From Ecdyonurus torrentis (Eukaryota; Arthropoda; Insecta; Ephemeroptera; Heptageniidae): a DNA stretch of 64,000 bases. Positions 41,533 through 53,284 of this stretch are shown in pieces. Both the position numbers and the translations under genes were made by a program. The stretch lies in contig OX439137.1 in assembly GCA_949318235.1 (NCBI GenBank), positions 6,764,372 through 6,828,371 of the forward strand, given 5' to 3'. Numbering within the stretch: the first letter of the stretch is position 1; each line of letters opens with the position of its first letter. The notes below the pieces were generated by a model. It saw nothing but the letters and a program-made list of their open reading frames with translations. It had not been told where the DNA came from and made no database searches.

Positions 41533-41806
41533 GTTGGTTGCATTAGTCGATGCCATATAAATGTGAGTACTAAATTACACGGGCCAGTTTAAAAATACTT
41601 AGTAATATTTTTGAGAGCAATAATCCTATTAAGAGGTTCAATTAGGGTTTCAAATTTATGAGAAAAATAAAAAAAGGAACTGATTCTTCAAAGAAAATAG
41701 TCAAAAACTTCATTATTTTGTACTATGCTGAGCAATGCTATTCAATGCTCTAGTATGGCGGCGAAGCGCATTCAGTTTGACACATTTTATAGTTTATACA
41801 CTCTAT
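41533..41806 (+). mobile_element. Diverged MITE, family G copy 5
   Basis: Keeps GTCGATGCCATAT, CCAGTTTAAAAATACTTAG, AATATTTTTGAGAGCAAT, TACTATGCTGAGCAATG and TAGTATGGCGGCGAAGCGCATTC-type words, and a right end ACACTCTATAG. Where other copies have the CRE it reads TTTGACACAT. The left terminus is degraded. Confidence 0.75.
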
Positions 41807-42045
41807 AGCCTTAAAAAATCGTTTTTTTTACCGGTAATGGTTTACGGAACGTGACACAAAAAATAATAAAATAATAATAATAAATAAATAAAAACTAAAA
41901 ATATTGATAGATATATAATAAATAAATAAATAATTAGTTTAAGAATCATTAAACGTATAAACAAATTAAAAATTATGAAAACTAAACGTATGCATCACAA
42001 TATAAAACCATACGAATGATGACCGTAGTTTTTCAAGTAGTGCCT

Positions 42046-42346
42046 TTATTTCCCCTCTTCCGCTTTTGTTTTTACTTTTTATTTTATTTTACTCCTTCCT
42101 CCCCTCACACGCCTCCTCCTCTCATCCTCCTCATCCTAAACACCCACCTTTCCTTTAGTTTTTAGTTCTGTGTTTCTCTCGCGCAAATTACAACGTGGTC
42201 TTGCTTGTCTCGCAGTTAAAACATGTGTACTTTTGTGGAATTTTTGTGAATTTTCATACTATTTCTTTAACTTATGCAAAGTTTTACATTTAATTTAAAT
42301 ATACATCATTTGATATCGTGTTATGCATATGTACTTCATAATTACG
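42046..42346 (+). promoter_or_regulatory. Candidate promoter and first exon ending in a consensus donor
   Basis: A pyrimidine-rich, GC-richer stretch (42046-42180: CTTCCTCCCCTCACACGCC, CCTCCTCCTCTCATCC) leads to TTTCTCTCGCGC (42174-42185), which resembles a TCT/pyrimidine initiator. About 160 bp later comes ATTACG|GTAAGT, a perfect donor core (G at 42347). An ATG at 42323 is open for eight codons into the donor (MHMYFIIT). Earlier ATGs stop quickly. Reading it as the start of a plus-strand gene whose later exons are outside the window is inference. No exon 2 was found. Confidence 0.35.
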
Positions 42347-43111
42347 GTAAGTTTTTTGGCTAATTAGTTTATTGTAAACATGTTTTTTTTGTTTGGGAGT
42401 ATTAGTTTTGTTTAAAATGTGTTTTCAGTTCAAGTTTTTAAGATTGGAATGTTGAATACGATAAACGTGAATAGCAAATTCATTTTTTTTGTTAATGAAT
42501 TATGATTTGCGATTAATACGATTAATTTTTATGCATATAAACAGCATTGATTACTTACGATATTAGATACCGATTTATTAAAAAATATGACATTAAATCC
42601 TTCACTTTGAATATGACAACCGTACTGGTATATAAACTAAAGAATTTTACGGAATCATATTCGTAGGAAATATTTACGTATTTTGATTGCTCGAACCTCG
42701 AACGCAAAAATAATATAAAAATATTTGATGCTTAAACACTTAGCAGCTAGGCAAAGATACATATTTGAATGGAGCTGATATTCTATATAAACATGTGTGT
42801 ACAATGTACATATTTTATTAACGATACATACGCAATGTTACGTTATTTTTTTTTTTTATCTTTATATCACCCCATGCACGATTATATAAACATGTTTTCT
42901 TTTATATACAATTCATAAATTTGTATTATATGGAATTTACCGGTACGGAACCATATACACACACACAATTTTAAATCACGATTTTATGTAATATGATATT
43001 GTACGTATAACTGTACATTATAGTATAATATAATGTGTACTTACTTATTATCATAATTAGCTTTTTCACACTGCAATATATTCAATGACGTAACAGATTT
43101 CATATTACATA

Positions 43112-43380
43112 TAGGGTGATTGCATAGTCGATGCCATATCTGAGCACTAAATAACGTGGGCTAGTATGAGAAAATTAGAAATTTTGCTATTAAATTAAAA
43201 ATACTTAGCAATATTTTTTAGGTTTACTAGTGTATAAATATGCGCGAGAAAAATAATAACAACAGAAAATTGCTCGATTTCTCAAAGAAAATGGCCAAAA
43301 AAAAAAACGACTATGCTTAGCAATGTTAACCATTGCTCCAATATGGCATCGAAGCGCATTCTCACGTATTTTTTATGCAC
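43112..43380 (+). mobile_element. Diverged MITE, family G copy 6
   Basis: Left end TATAGGGTGATTGCATAGTCG, interior GATGCCATATCTGAGCACTAA, AAAAATACTTAGCAATATTTTT, ACTATGCTTAGCAATG and CCAATATGGCATCGAAGCGC. The right end is degraded and the CRE position is lost. It is most similar to copies 5 and 7, which share the ATATCTGAGCACTAAATAAC-type 5' word. Confidence 0.78.
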
Positions 43381-44061
43381 ACACATAACCAATGAATTTT
43401 TGCATCATGTTACATAGCGATATAATGAAGATTTTATTAATTTTTTCTTTTGATAAAAGTAAAATAACTAAAATTTCTAAATTTTAATAATTCTTTTCTA
43501 TTTTAGTTATCTAAAAAAATTAATTAAGGATGTTATGATAAAATATATAAACTAACACGTGGCTTACATTATGCCTTTGTTATTGTAACTGTATCGATGT
43601 CTACAATTTGAGAAACACCCTCAGGCAATTTTTATAATTGTTACTCGTAGGAGTTAAAACAATTCAAGTTTTCAGAAGGAAAAATTGGGGATTATTAATT
43701 TTTTTTTTTTTGAGATGAAATGAAGAAGAAGAAAAATATTTAATTTATATAATACAATAAGAGTAAACATTGATGACATTTTATTATTTAAGTATATTTG
43801 TATTATAAATAAGAACAAAGCTCATTTTGAAATGTTTTTTTTTTATCAATTATTGTATTTAAAAAGCTATTGTTTTTATTAGATTTTGATATAAACTTTG
43901 AACTTTTAATTTTGTTACGTATTCTAATGCAATAATGCGGAGGTTATCTATCAGTGGATGTTATAAAGTTTATTAGGTTTCTATGTAATTTCATATCTTA
44001 TTTATCATTACAAGATTATATATTTTTATTTTAAGGTTTGTATTCAGATGGCTATATATCT

Positions 44062-44103
<42 letters not shown>

Positions 44104-46272
44104 ACTTTATGATGACATTTAAAAGTTAATAGTAACAGCTACCTATGGTAAAAATTTCAGAACCCGTGACGATCAGATAAGAGAGAAAATAATTATTAGA
44201 ATTACCATGAGTTCTTATGGGACTAAAACTTATTTGGGACCCCCCAATTTTTTTACATTTTTGAAGGTACCATATTCTAATGTATCACTGCAAAATTTCA
44301 GATCTTTCTTTCTTTACGATTTTTAGTCAAATCCCACATTACCTGATTTCCTGTGTTAAGACAATTATTGTATACTGAAATTGGAAATATTTGAATGATG
44401 GATATCATACCAGATAATACATGTTATAAGATGATTGAAATTATCTCTCCGCTCCACGTGTCGTCGTTTTACTCTCTGAAAAAATATGCAAACAAACTGT
44501 CTTAAAGATCAAAATCTAAAATGAGGCAGGAAACTTGAAATTGAGTGGTCATACGTCATCAGAGTAACTATAGTAATCACAGGAAACGAATACAATAGAT
44601 TGGTATGTAAGTCAGTGATAACAGGTTTTAAATCAAGCTAGATTCTGGCAATGAACGAAGAAAGTATTTTCATAATATTGAATCTAAAAAAAGATTGCAA
44701 AAATTCTAATAATAATATATTATAACGCATTTAGTTATTATCGAAAAGGGGAAAAAAAAATCATATAAAAATATGTAATATAGGCTTTTCTTTATTCAAA
44801 TATTATATTATAATGTCTATACAATACAATGAAAAATAATACAAAAATACACAATACAATGTACATAATAACAATGTACAGTACAATAATATGAAAAACC
44901 AAATTTAGAGAGGAAAATAAATTGGCGTTGATCTCCGAAATATGACCGATGCACTTTATTTCGTAGAGAGTAAAATGCATAGACATATATGTCTATGGTA
45001 AAATGGTTATAGAAAATTAAAATGACATTTTTTTTTAATTTTTCATTTACTGAATTGAGACTAGAAAATAATAACAATAAATAAATAAAACATCAATCTA
45101 ATATTAAATGAAACTGCAAGATATCTTTTCACGAAAATAAGAACGATTTTTGACAGCATTTGGGGGGGGGGGGGTCAATTTGACGCAGATTTTCTCGATA
45201 TTTCAGTTGGAAAAATCTTTGAAATCTCCAAATCGATAGGGAGAGAGAGGGGGGGGGGAAGCGAAAGTTGAATGTTGAAAGATTTTAAGCTTTGGTAAAA
45301 ATGTACAAAATTAAAAAAATTACAAAAAAAAAAAAAAAAAAAAAAAAAAATAGCAATTTTAAATGACATTGATTGTACCTCCAGAAGGTTATCATTATTT
45401 TTATTTTCAACCTAACTAGTTAGTCTTGTTAACAATATACAATCAATTAAATAATATAATAATCGATAATGATAAGAAAGTTAATTATATATGTCAGTCA
45501 AATAATGATTTGTCCTATCTATTTAAATGTTATATATTTCGTAAGTTTTGAGTTTTTTTAACAAAAAACGGAAAGAATAAATTATACAAAAAATTTCGCC
45601 TGCAAATTTTTTGTTGCTATGTTGGACATCGTACTTCCCCTCATTTGTCCAAAATTAAACCAAAATTTAAGTTGATTACATAAATAATTAAGACTTTTAA
45701 CATCTCATACTTCATCTAAAATTATGTATAAGATAAATTTATCATATTATATTTATTTGTCTTCGAACACAAAAACTGGCGCAAACAAATTGCGACATAA
45801 ATATAAGCATTAAAAATTAAGAAATTGCTGCATGAATATTTTGAAATATTTTTATATTAGCTGGAAAACTGTGCGTTTTTCCCCCCACATTATTGTTGAA
45901 AGAGTTATTATTATTATTATTTTTTTCATTTTTATTTGCAAAGGGCATATAATTTGTTTATATTTCCAAAACTGCACATTGACCATAATATACTTTTTGA
46001 AGCAATAAGTTTAATTGCTACCGGTACTTATTAGTGTATTTCTTATTAGCAAACTGTTGGAAAATAATCCATGGTTTTATTATTATTTTATTTTAGTATG
46101 TCGCGAATGCAATCATATTCTTAGTTCTAATAATTTCAAATAAAACAACCTTTTATTATTATGGTATGGTATAATACAAATTTTGATTTCAGTTTTAATA
46201 TGTAGCGACTGCTATCATACAGTATGCATATTACATAAACCGAAACAGAAAAGGATAATTGAATATGAGCAC

Positions 46273-46304
<32 letters not shown>

Positions 46305-47075
46305 TACTTGCATTTTACAACATTTCATCAACAATTTTTTCACATCTATAAAAATATTACATGCTTATTAGGAGTTGAGAATTGATGGAACTTGCGATAG
46401 TATTTCTTATATAGAAATAACAATTTATTCAATATTTATCCTAAATACTTTATATAAATACTTAACTTTTTTTTATATAATATAAATAGATAAATTCTTT
46501 ATTAATTAAATTAAATAAAGAAAAATGTTATTGAAATTAATCTCTTTTGATTAGACTTGGATATATTATTAATTAGCTTATATCAATATGGTTCAATACA
46601 TATTGATTTTTAAATAGAAAATTGAACCTTATTATAGTGTATTAATATAATAAAAATTATTACTCTTAATGTCCACTAATCAATCACAAATGTAAATCTA
46701 TAATAGTAATTAATTGAAATGAGATAAATCGCAATGTTTATTGTTTATTTTTTCATGACCTCATTGGTATTGTTTTTTAATGAAAGGTCGCCTCGATATA
46801 GTAAATGATTAAAAAAAAAAAACGATACACATTTTTTGAAATTGACTTGTATTCTTAACATCTGGGCATATTTAAGTATCAATAAAAATTGTTAATTACC
46901 AAAGTAAAAATTCTAAAAAAAAAAGTATTATTATTTTTTTTTTACGACCTCGGTGCAGAAGTTTTCCCAATACTTCTGCACTTCCATAAACAATAATATA
47001 TAACAAGGGTCTGTCATAGGAAAAAAAAATCAAATTATTCTGTAAAATGCGTTTCTGCAACGCTTCTGTCATGCG
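43381..47075. other. Non-coding segment with homopolymers
   Basis: No gene in 3.7 kb. Contains A40 (44063-44102), G runs at 45162-45174 and 45250-45258, A runs near 45325-45350 and 46278-46304, and a perfect 10-bp hairpin at 46953-46981 (GTGCAGAAGT, 9-nt loop, ACTTCTGCAC). Overlapping minus-strand frames at 44792-45077 are AT-driven and Tyr/Ile/Cys-rich with no recognisable motif. Confidence 0.6.
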
Positions 47076-47198
47076 ATTCATCAAAGCTGTTAGGTTACTT
47101 AAAAACCTTAGAATAAGCCTTAATAATTTTTAGCTATATAGGGTCGTAATATAGGTTTCCTATAAGGCCCTAAGATGACCTATAGTGCTTTGATGAAT
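47076..47198. mobile_element. MITE family L copy 1 (intact)
   Basis: 123 bp bounded by a perfect 12-bp inverted repeat, ATTCATCAAAGC and GCTTTGATGAAT, with partial pairing further in (TTAGG../CCTAA, ATAGGTT). Collinear with the interrupted copy at 39387-39753. No coding capacity. Both copies are preceded by GCG, so the true ends may lie slightly outside. Confidence 0.75.
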
Positions 47199-47535
47199 AT
47201 TTCCGTGTAGAACTTCTACTTACGCGTTACTATATAAAATGTGCTGTAAAATAGAGATCTTGCAGCATACAAATATTTCTGCAGTGGTGACGAATAACTT
47301 TGCTGCAAAGTATAGTTAAGATAGTTTAAATAGGTTGGTATAGATTTATTTGATAATATAATAATAATACTAAATAAATAATAATAAATTTAAATTTATC
47401 TATTCCCATATTTATTTGTTGATTGATTAATTGATTATCTATTATACTTTTAATTCGCATATTTACTGTATAGCATATTTATTTTAGAAATTTGCAATTT
47501 TTAAAGGCATATAAAACTTTTTGAATGTCATTTAT

Positions 47536-47568
<33 letters not shown>

Positions 47569-48163
47569 GTGAAAGTATAAGTGTATGTACCTACATCAGT
47601 CTGAGATACTTGAATTGTGTGTGTACATTTTGCCAGTATAATTGTTGTCTTTGTGTAGAACAATGGATACAAAGTCACTTCACTTGATGTCTACGGCTCT
47701 TGTGTATTTAACATTCACGTATATAATAATACTTTGGCTTCAAGTGCAATTCAGAAAAAAAAAAAAAAAAAAGTATAAAAGATACATAATCTCTCTCTCT
47801 CCCCTTACGTATACATTACGTAAATATATTATATAAAGGAAATATTAACTGTTTTTATACTGTTCATTATAGTAAGATTTTTAAAATATATTTTTTAAAT
47901 TATTGATTCTAATCAATATTTTTTTTAGAGCTTAATTAAATATGTAATTTAAAATTCACCTGTAAAAAAAAAAATGGCCAGGCTGGTCCCGTAATGCTAA
48001 AAGATAGGATATTTGATTCCTCTATCATTTTCCCGCTCGATTCTGATTGGTTAACTATCATGCAACAGTGATGAGCATATAAATTAGATTAATTGAACGC
48101 CATAAACTAATACAATTGTTACATGTATATGGAAAAAAAATTGTTTTTACGGAATTAAATTTA
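47199..48163. other. AT-rich non-coding segment
   Basis: Contains T28 (about 47541-47568) and a reverse NF-Y-type site, TTCTGATTGGTTAA (48037-48050). A 64-codon frame at 47642-47836 starts MLSLCRTMDTKSL but ends in poly-lysine and AT-rich sequence. Not recognisable. Confidence 0.55.
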
Positions 48164-48170
48164 CTCTCTC

Positions 48171-48256
<86 letters not shown>
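48164..48256. repeat. (CT)n microsatellite
   Basis: A 93-bp CT array with one CC interruption at 48181. Confidence 0.95.
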
Positions 48257-48259
<3 letters not shown>

Positions 48260-48689
48260 TTGCTGTTTTACAAATTATAAAATACATTCCGTACAATCTA
48301 AGTAATTAATTAATAATGATAATAAAATTAGAATGTTATTTTATATATTTTAATAAAAATTACAGCATGCATATACGACAAAATTATATGTATAATTCAT
48401 TAAAAATACAAATTAATTAAAAAATATATATATATAGTATATACATATAAAAACAACATACAAATAGAAACATTAATTAAGAATTGTAAATCTCAACATC
48501 CTTATTGTTATTATTATTTTTTTAATATATCTAATAATAATTATGTGGATACCAAAACCGTGAGAATTGAAATTAAATAATCAACTAATATTCATATATA
48601 TTAATTAAATATTTTATATAATACAGCACGTTTATATATTATATGGTTAGAGAATACACATGAAATGTTTGCTTGAAATGCTTGTTTAT

Positions 48690-49300
48690 TTGATTGTGAA
48701 CAAGTGTAATTTTCACTAAATAGTCAATCTTGTAGAGACTACTTTATAGTACTGTTAATACAAGTATGATGAGTTATAAAAGATACATGGGTTCTCCGCA
48801 TAAACATTATAGATTATATAATAATGCATTGTATAAACCTATTTCACTATATATATTGACTAATAACAACTGTTTTGAGTTTTGAGACTGACTATAAGCG
48901 TTTTCGCTCACATCCGCTTCCGTTTTGACGTACTACGCATGCGCAGTACGTCGAAACGGAAGCGGATATGAGTGAAAACGCTTATAGTCATTCGCAAAAG
49001 AGTTGTACCTTTACCAGTCAATAAGTATTACCATAGTATAATAAAGAATAGTATAGAATATCTAGGTTTAGTATCCATGCGCACTATATATAATGGTATT
49101 TTATAATGAATGAACATTCACTGGTAGAGAGTTAACAATTTAAATGCTTATTCTATAGGTGTAAAATTTTGGATAATTTTAGGTATTCTATACATGAATG
49201 TTTGATGTATATAAGCATGAATATATTTTAAAAACCCATGATTAACGAACTATAAGTAGTGCGCATGGAGAATCAGTTTTAAAATACTAGGCAATACTAT
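48690..49300. repeat. Larger repeat unit carrying the second big palindrome
   Basis: The left side (48700-48850) is collinear with 11945-12060. On the right side, words such as ATAAGCATGAATATATTTT and GAATGAACATTCA resemble the left flank at 11.93-12.13 kb. The unit is too diverged for exact borders by eye, but it is clearly longer than the palindrome. Confidence 0.4.
48855..49022. mobile_element. Large foldback element, family A copy 2
   Basis: The core 48889-48990 pairs TGACTATAAGCGTTTTCGCT with its complement, continuing through CACATCCGCTTCCGTTTT to a centre in which GACGTACT and AGTACGTC flank ACGCATGCGC. The stem therefore closes around a 10-nt GC-rich loop. The outer arms extend to ATTGAC and GTCAAT. 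The core matches the copy at 12179-12290, and compensating changes appear in both arms (TTTTCGCT/AGTGAAAA here, ATTTCGCT/AGTGAAAT there). Confidence 0.82.
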
Positions 49301-49549
49301 ACTGAGTATTCTCACTATTATATTATATAGAAAAAAAATTAAAGAATACTAATAAAATTATAGTTTTTGTACTTATAGTATGTATAATATATAATAATAT
49401 AAAATAGCTTTATGATATCTAAAAATAAAGTTGGTTAGGTTGTTAAAATTTTGATTAGTATAATTAATTTTATTAGTCACTCAAGAAGTTTACGCTTAAC
49501 TTGTCTTTTAATTACTTCACTATGGTTATTTTTAAACTTCTTTTTTTTT

Positions 49550-49553
<4 letters not shown>

Positions 49554-49589
<36 letters not shown>

Positions 49590-49652
49590 TCTTACACTAA
49601 ATACAAGAAGGTTTATAAAATACAAATTTATACCCTCTCTCTCTCTCTCTCT
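49554..49652. repeat. Two short (CT)n arrays
   Basis: CT arrays at 49554-49588 and 49635-49652, separated by 46 bp. Confidence 0.9.
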
Positions 49653-50139
49653 CAATGTTTAAATGAACAAAATTCCAACAGCAATAATAACCGCTAATTT
49701 TAGATCACTACTTAGTTATATTTGGAGTCTCTATAATATCTTTATGAGATTTTAACTTTTTTTTCTATATACTTTATAATATAATTTTTCTATGTGTACT
49801 AAAATATCTTTATTACTCATTGTATAATATGCTTGTTACTGGTAATTCTTTAACTTTTTTTTTTGTATATACCGGTATTTGTCTAAAACACCACAGAAGT
49901 GTTTCCTTTTTGTAAACGTATGTGCGCGAGTTATCAAAAGTTGACGCGAAAGTATTTTATCTAGGTGCAGAATAGTTATTGGGATACCTATAATTAATAA
50001 TTATATAATAATAAAATGGTTTTTATTAAAAGGCCACAAAAGGAACAAGCGTGGTCTTCTGACATCACAGATTGATTTGCCATTCACTATTTCTTCTTAT
50101 AAATTTACGAAACTATAAATATATTATGTTGATTGAAGA

Positions 50140-50286
50140 TGCTCACTCATTTAACATTGTAAAAGATAGAGCCTTACCTGACAAAAAAGCTCGGATACAA
50201 GTCAATATAATATACCATCCCTTGTGAGTTCAGAAGGGAACCGGAAGTTGGCTGGCCAAGGGTAAAGTTAAAAGAATAGGGCTATA
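50140..50286 (+). repeat. Dispersed repeat family H, fullest copy
   Basis: TGCTCACTCATTTAACATTG, ATAGAGCCTTACCTGA, then GGGAACCGGAAGTTGGCTGG and GGTAAAGTTAAAAGAATAGG. Both halves match the pieces at 33.4-33.65 kb (minus), and the ends match 53200-53284. ACCGGAAGT is an ETS consensus. There is no coding frame. Class unknown. Confidence 0.65.
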
Positions 50287-51775
50287 AAATATTTCGCTAG
50301 GGCGAATTTTTTTAAGACCCTGTAACGCACCCCATATTTTACAACTTATAATTCATAAAGTTGAATAGTTCATCATAATATTATTTAATTTTACTATAAT
50401 TTTAACAAAACAAAGGTACTTTTTGTACTTTTTTTTTTTCATTCTAAAAATTTCAAACATTCATGTTATAAATTTGTAAATAAATTATCTTATCATGTTT
50501 TGTCCACTTTCATATAATATATATAGATAAAACTATTAAAATAATAAAAAAAAATAAAATAAATATTTTACTTAATTACTGTAAAAGTAATTAACAATAA
50601 TTATTGATGCGGAACCTTTAGACATGCAAATATATAAATCAATGAGAAAAAATACACTATAAAAAAGACAAACATTTTTTAAAAAAAGATAAACAAATGA
50701 GAAAAATGTTATATTATTTTAATTGCTTTAATTTATCTTTTTTATTTTTGAAAATTCAACAGTTAACTTGTAGTTTTTTTATTAGTATTATTATTTAATC
50801 AGCTGTTTTTTTAGATGCTTTATATTTATAAATAATAAATTTTTTATAGGCATGATATTTTTGGGGTGATATATATTTTTTTTGAAAAGACAAAACTTTC
50901 AAAAAAGTGAAAAGTGAATCACTTGTTAATTTGGTAGTTCTAATAGTTAATGATATTGATTACAAAATACCTATATATAAATTTTGAATATACTAAAATA
51001 CTCTCCCCCCCCCCCTTGATTTTTGAGTAAAAAATAAATGATGAATACAAAATACATTTTACGCGTAACAACAAAACCATGCGCTAAGTTGGTTAAAGAA
51101 TCCCATTTTAACCATTAGGTACTAAACTTTGTACCCCCCCCCCCCCGTATTTAATTATAAAGAAAATATGAGAAAGAACTCGTTAATTTGTTAGAATGGA
51201 TATTGACGATTTGCCCCTGTCTTTTTGGTATTCGAATGGTAATTTTTTTATTTATAATATATATTTGAGTACTGCTTGTTGCCCCCCATGAAAATACCCC
51301 CCCCCCATTTTTGGAGAATAAAATCTGCCTATACAACTTAAAACCAATCTTAAATAATTTCGTTTGTAATCCTTCAATGCTCATTTATAAATTTCTTTTA
51401 CAAAAGAGAAAAAAATTCATAAAAAAAAGGCTAAAAAAATAAAATTAACACGTTTTTGTTTTAATTAAGAACATCAAAGTAACCATAATTAAATAATAAT
51501 TAATGCATCAAAGTCAAGATTATAAATATAATTTTTTTTATACAAACCTTTTTTTTTTTATTTCCTTTTGATGAATTTACCAAAAAGAAGAAAGTATGAG
51601 GGGAAAAAAAGAAAGAAAAAAAATAATATAATGAAATTAAAAGATGTCGTCAGTTCTATACCATTTTTATATTATTCTAATTTAATTTTGACTTTAATTT
51701 AATTTCTTTTTTTTTATTAATTTAATTTTTATTTTTAAATCTTATTATTCACTTAGTGGTTACTCACAAAAGAAA

Positions 51776-51826
<51 letters not shown>

Positions 51827-52440
51827 ATTTTAATTAGTAAAATGATGATGTCATTTACTTATACAATAAAATTAAGCTAAAAAAGAAACAAACACTAAAT
51901 AAATATTGTTAGAAAAAAAAGTCACTGAAATAGTAATACAGTATGTGTGTATTTTTGTTTTGTTTATTTATGGTTTTAGTATGTTGGAAATGTTAATTAA
52001 ATTTACATATTTTTAAAATTGTACTTTTTTTTTTTGGAAAAATTAATTGGTTTCTTGGAAGTATATTATATTTATAATAAAAAAAAGTTATTAAATATGC
52101 AGCGTGTTAAGTCATCAAAATTAAAATCCTATTTTAAGATATATAATTTATCATTATTATTTTTTATACATAATTTTGTTTTCAGGAAATTGAATCCTAT
52201 GCAGTATTCACTATCAGCTACATGTAAATTGACATTCGACACCAAATTTCATTTTAAAAAAAAAAAAGTATACATACTTCAACAATGTAGTAACAATTTT
52301 ATCAAACTTTCCGGTGATTTTTTTCAGTGTTAAAAAAAATAAAATTTTATAACTTAAATAAATACATATAAAAAAAATGCTCATTAGTTTTTGTAGGTTT
52401 TTAGTGGTAGTGTTAGAATTCGCTTTGCTTGCCAAAGTGT
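50287..52440. other. Non-coding segment with poly-C runs
   Basis: Three C runs lie within 310 bp (about 51003-51016, 51136-51146, 51297-51306). An AG array is at 51781-51822. Frames at 51151-51384 and 52019-52333 are unremarkable and run through homopolymers. I do not call genes. Confidence 0.55.
51781..51822. repeat. (AG)n microsatellite
   Basis: A 42-bp AG array. Confidence 0.95.
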
Positions 52441-52449
52441 TTTGCCAAA

Positions 52450-52490
52450 TGAGTCATCACCCCCTTCCTCTTTCCCCCCTCCCCCTCCCC
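52450..52490 (-). promoter_or_regulatory. AP-1 site beside a G-quadruplex-forming tract
   Basis: TGAGTCA (52450-52456), the AP-1/TRE consensus, is followed at once by C runs of 5, 6, 5 and 4. On the minus strand these give four G tracts with loops of 1, 1 and about 9 nt (52460-52490), a standard G-quadruplex pattern. They also resemble Sp/KLF GC-box sequence. GCGAGTCGAC follows. It is one of few GC-rich spots in the window not belonging to a recognised repeat. Regulatory function is inference. Confidence 0.4.
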
Positions 52491-52605
52491 GCGAGTCGAC
52501 CCACACATATGGTAATTAACACTGTCACTGCCTCGTCAAAATAAAACGAGCAAATTAATGTCAACGACTTAAAGCCATTTCAGCAAATATATATTTTTTT
52601 TCTTC

Positions 52606-52640
<35 letters not shown>

Positions 52641-52837
52641 CATTTCGTATATACGTTCTTTATTTCTAAGAATTAATTATAAAGCTTTAATTAATATTTA
52701 TAGTAAAAATAGTAGTTAACTGTGATTAGATACTTAAAAAGTTTTACCGTTTCTTTTTTGAATACACTTTTAATGTTTAACACTTGTTCAGAATTAAGTT
52801 GTTTTTATTCTATGTTTGAAATTTTACATCTGTTCAA

Positions 52838-53091
52838 TAGGGTGTATGCTCATGACGTCATACTGAATGCGCTTCGACGCCATACTGGAGCTATGAATAA
52901 CATTGCTCAGCATAGGACATGAGTGGTTTCTGGGTATTTTCTGTGGAAAATTAGTTTATTTTTTGGTCATTATTATTTTTCACATCACTCATAGTCTAAA
53001 AAAGATTGCTATGCTATAACCATTTTTAAATGTGTATTGTTCCCATACCATATCCCATGTTATTTAGTGCTCACATATGGCGTCGACTTTT
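52838..53091 (-). mobile_element. MITE, family G copy 7 (minus orientation)
   Basis: Plus-strand left end TAGGGTGTATGCTCATGACG, then CGCTTCGACGCCATACTGGAG, CATTGCTCAGCATAGGACA and, at the far end, CCCATGTTATTTAGTGCTCA with CATATGGCGTCGAC. This is the family consensus reversed. TGACGTCA lies at 52853-52860. The distal terminal repeat is degraded. A 66-codon frame at 52722-52922 runs into this element and is fortuitous. Confidence 0.83.
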
Positions 53092-53199
53092 ATTATACTT
53101 TCTTATTTTTGATTTCCCGAAATGCTAAATGATAGGAAATTTAAATTAACGCGCCTTTTTCTACTCTTAATGTAATTGGTTGTAGCAGATGTATTTATT

Positions 53200-53284
53200 A
53201 TGCTCACTCCTTTAACATTACCTTACCTATGTTTAACAGGAACCGGAAGTTGGTCAGTGGTAAAGTTTAAGGTATGGGGGTGTA
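53200..53284 (+). repeat. Dispersed repeat family H, shortened copy
   Basis: TGCTCACTCCTTTAACATTA, CCTTACCT, GGAACCGGAAGTTGGTCAG and GGTAAAGTTTAAGGTATGGG. The order is the same as the 50.14-kb copy, with the middle about 60 bp deleted. Keeps the ETS core ACCGGAAGT. Confidence 0.6.

Noticed and set aside
44792..45077. Two overlapping minus-strand frames of 64 and 86 codons
   Set aside because: Both are AT-biased with Tyr/Ile/Val/Cys-rich composition from short TACAAT-type repeats, and there is no homology I can name.
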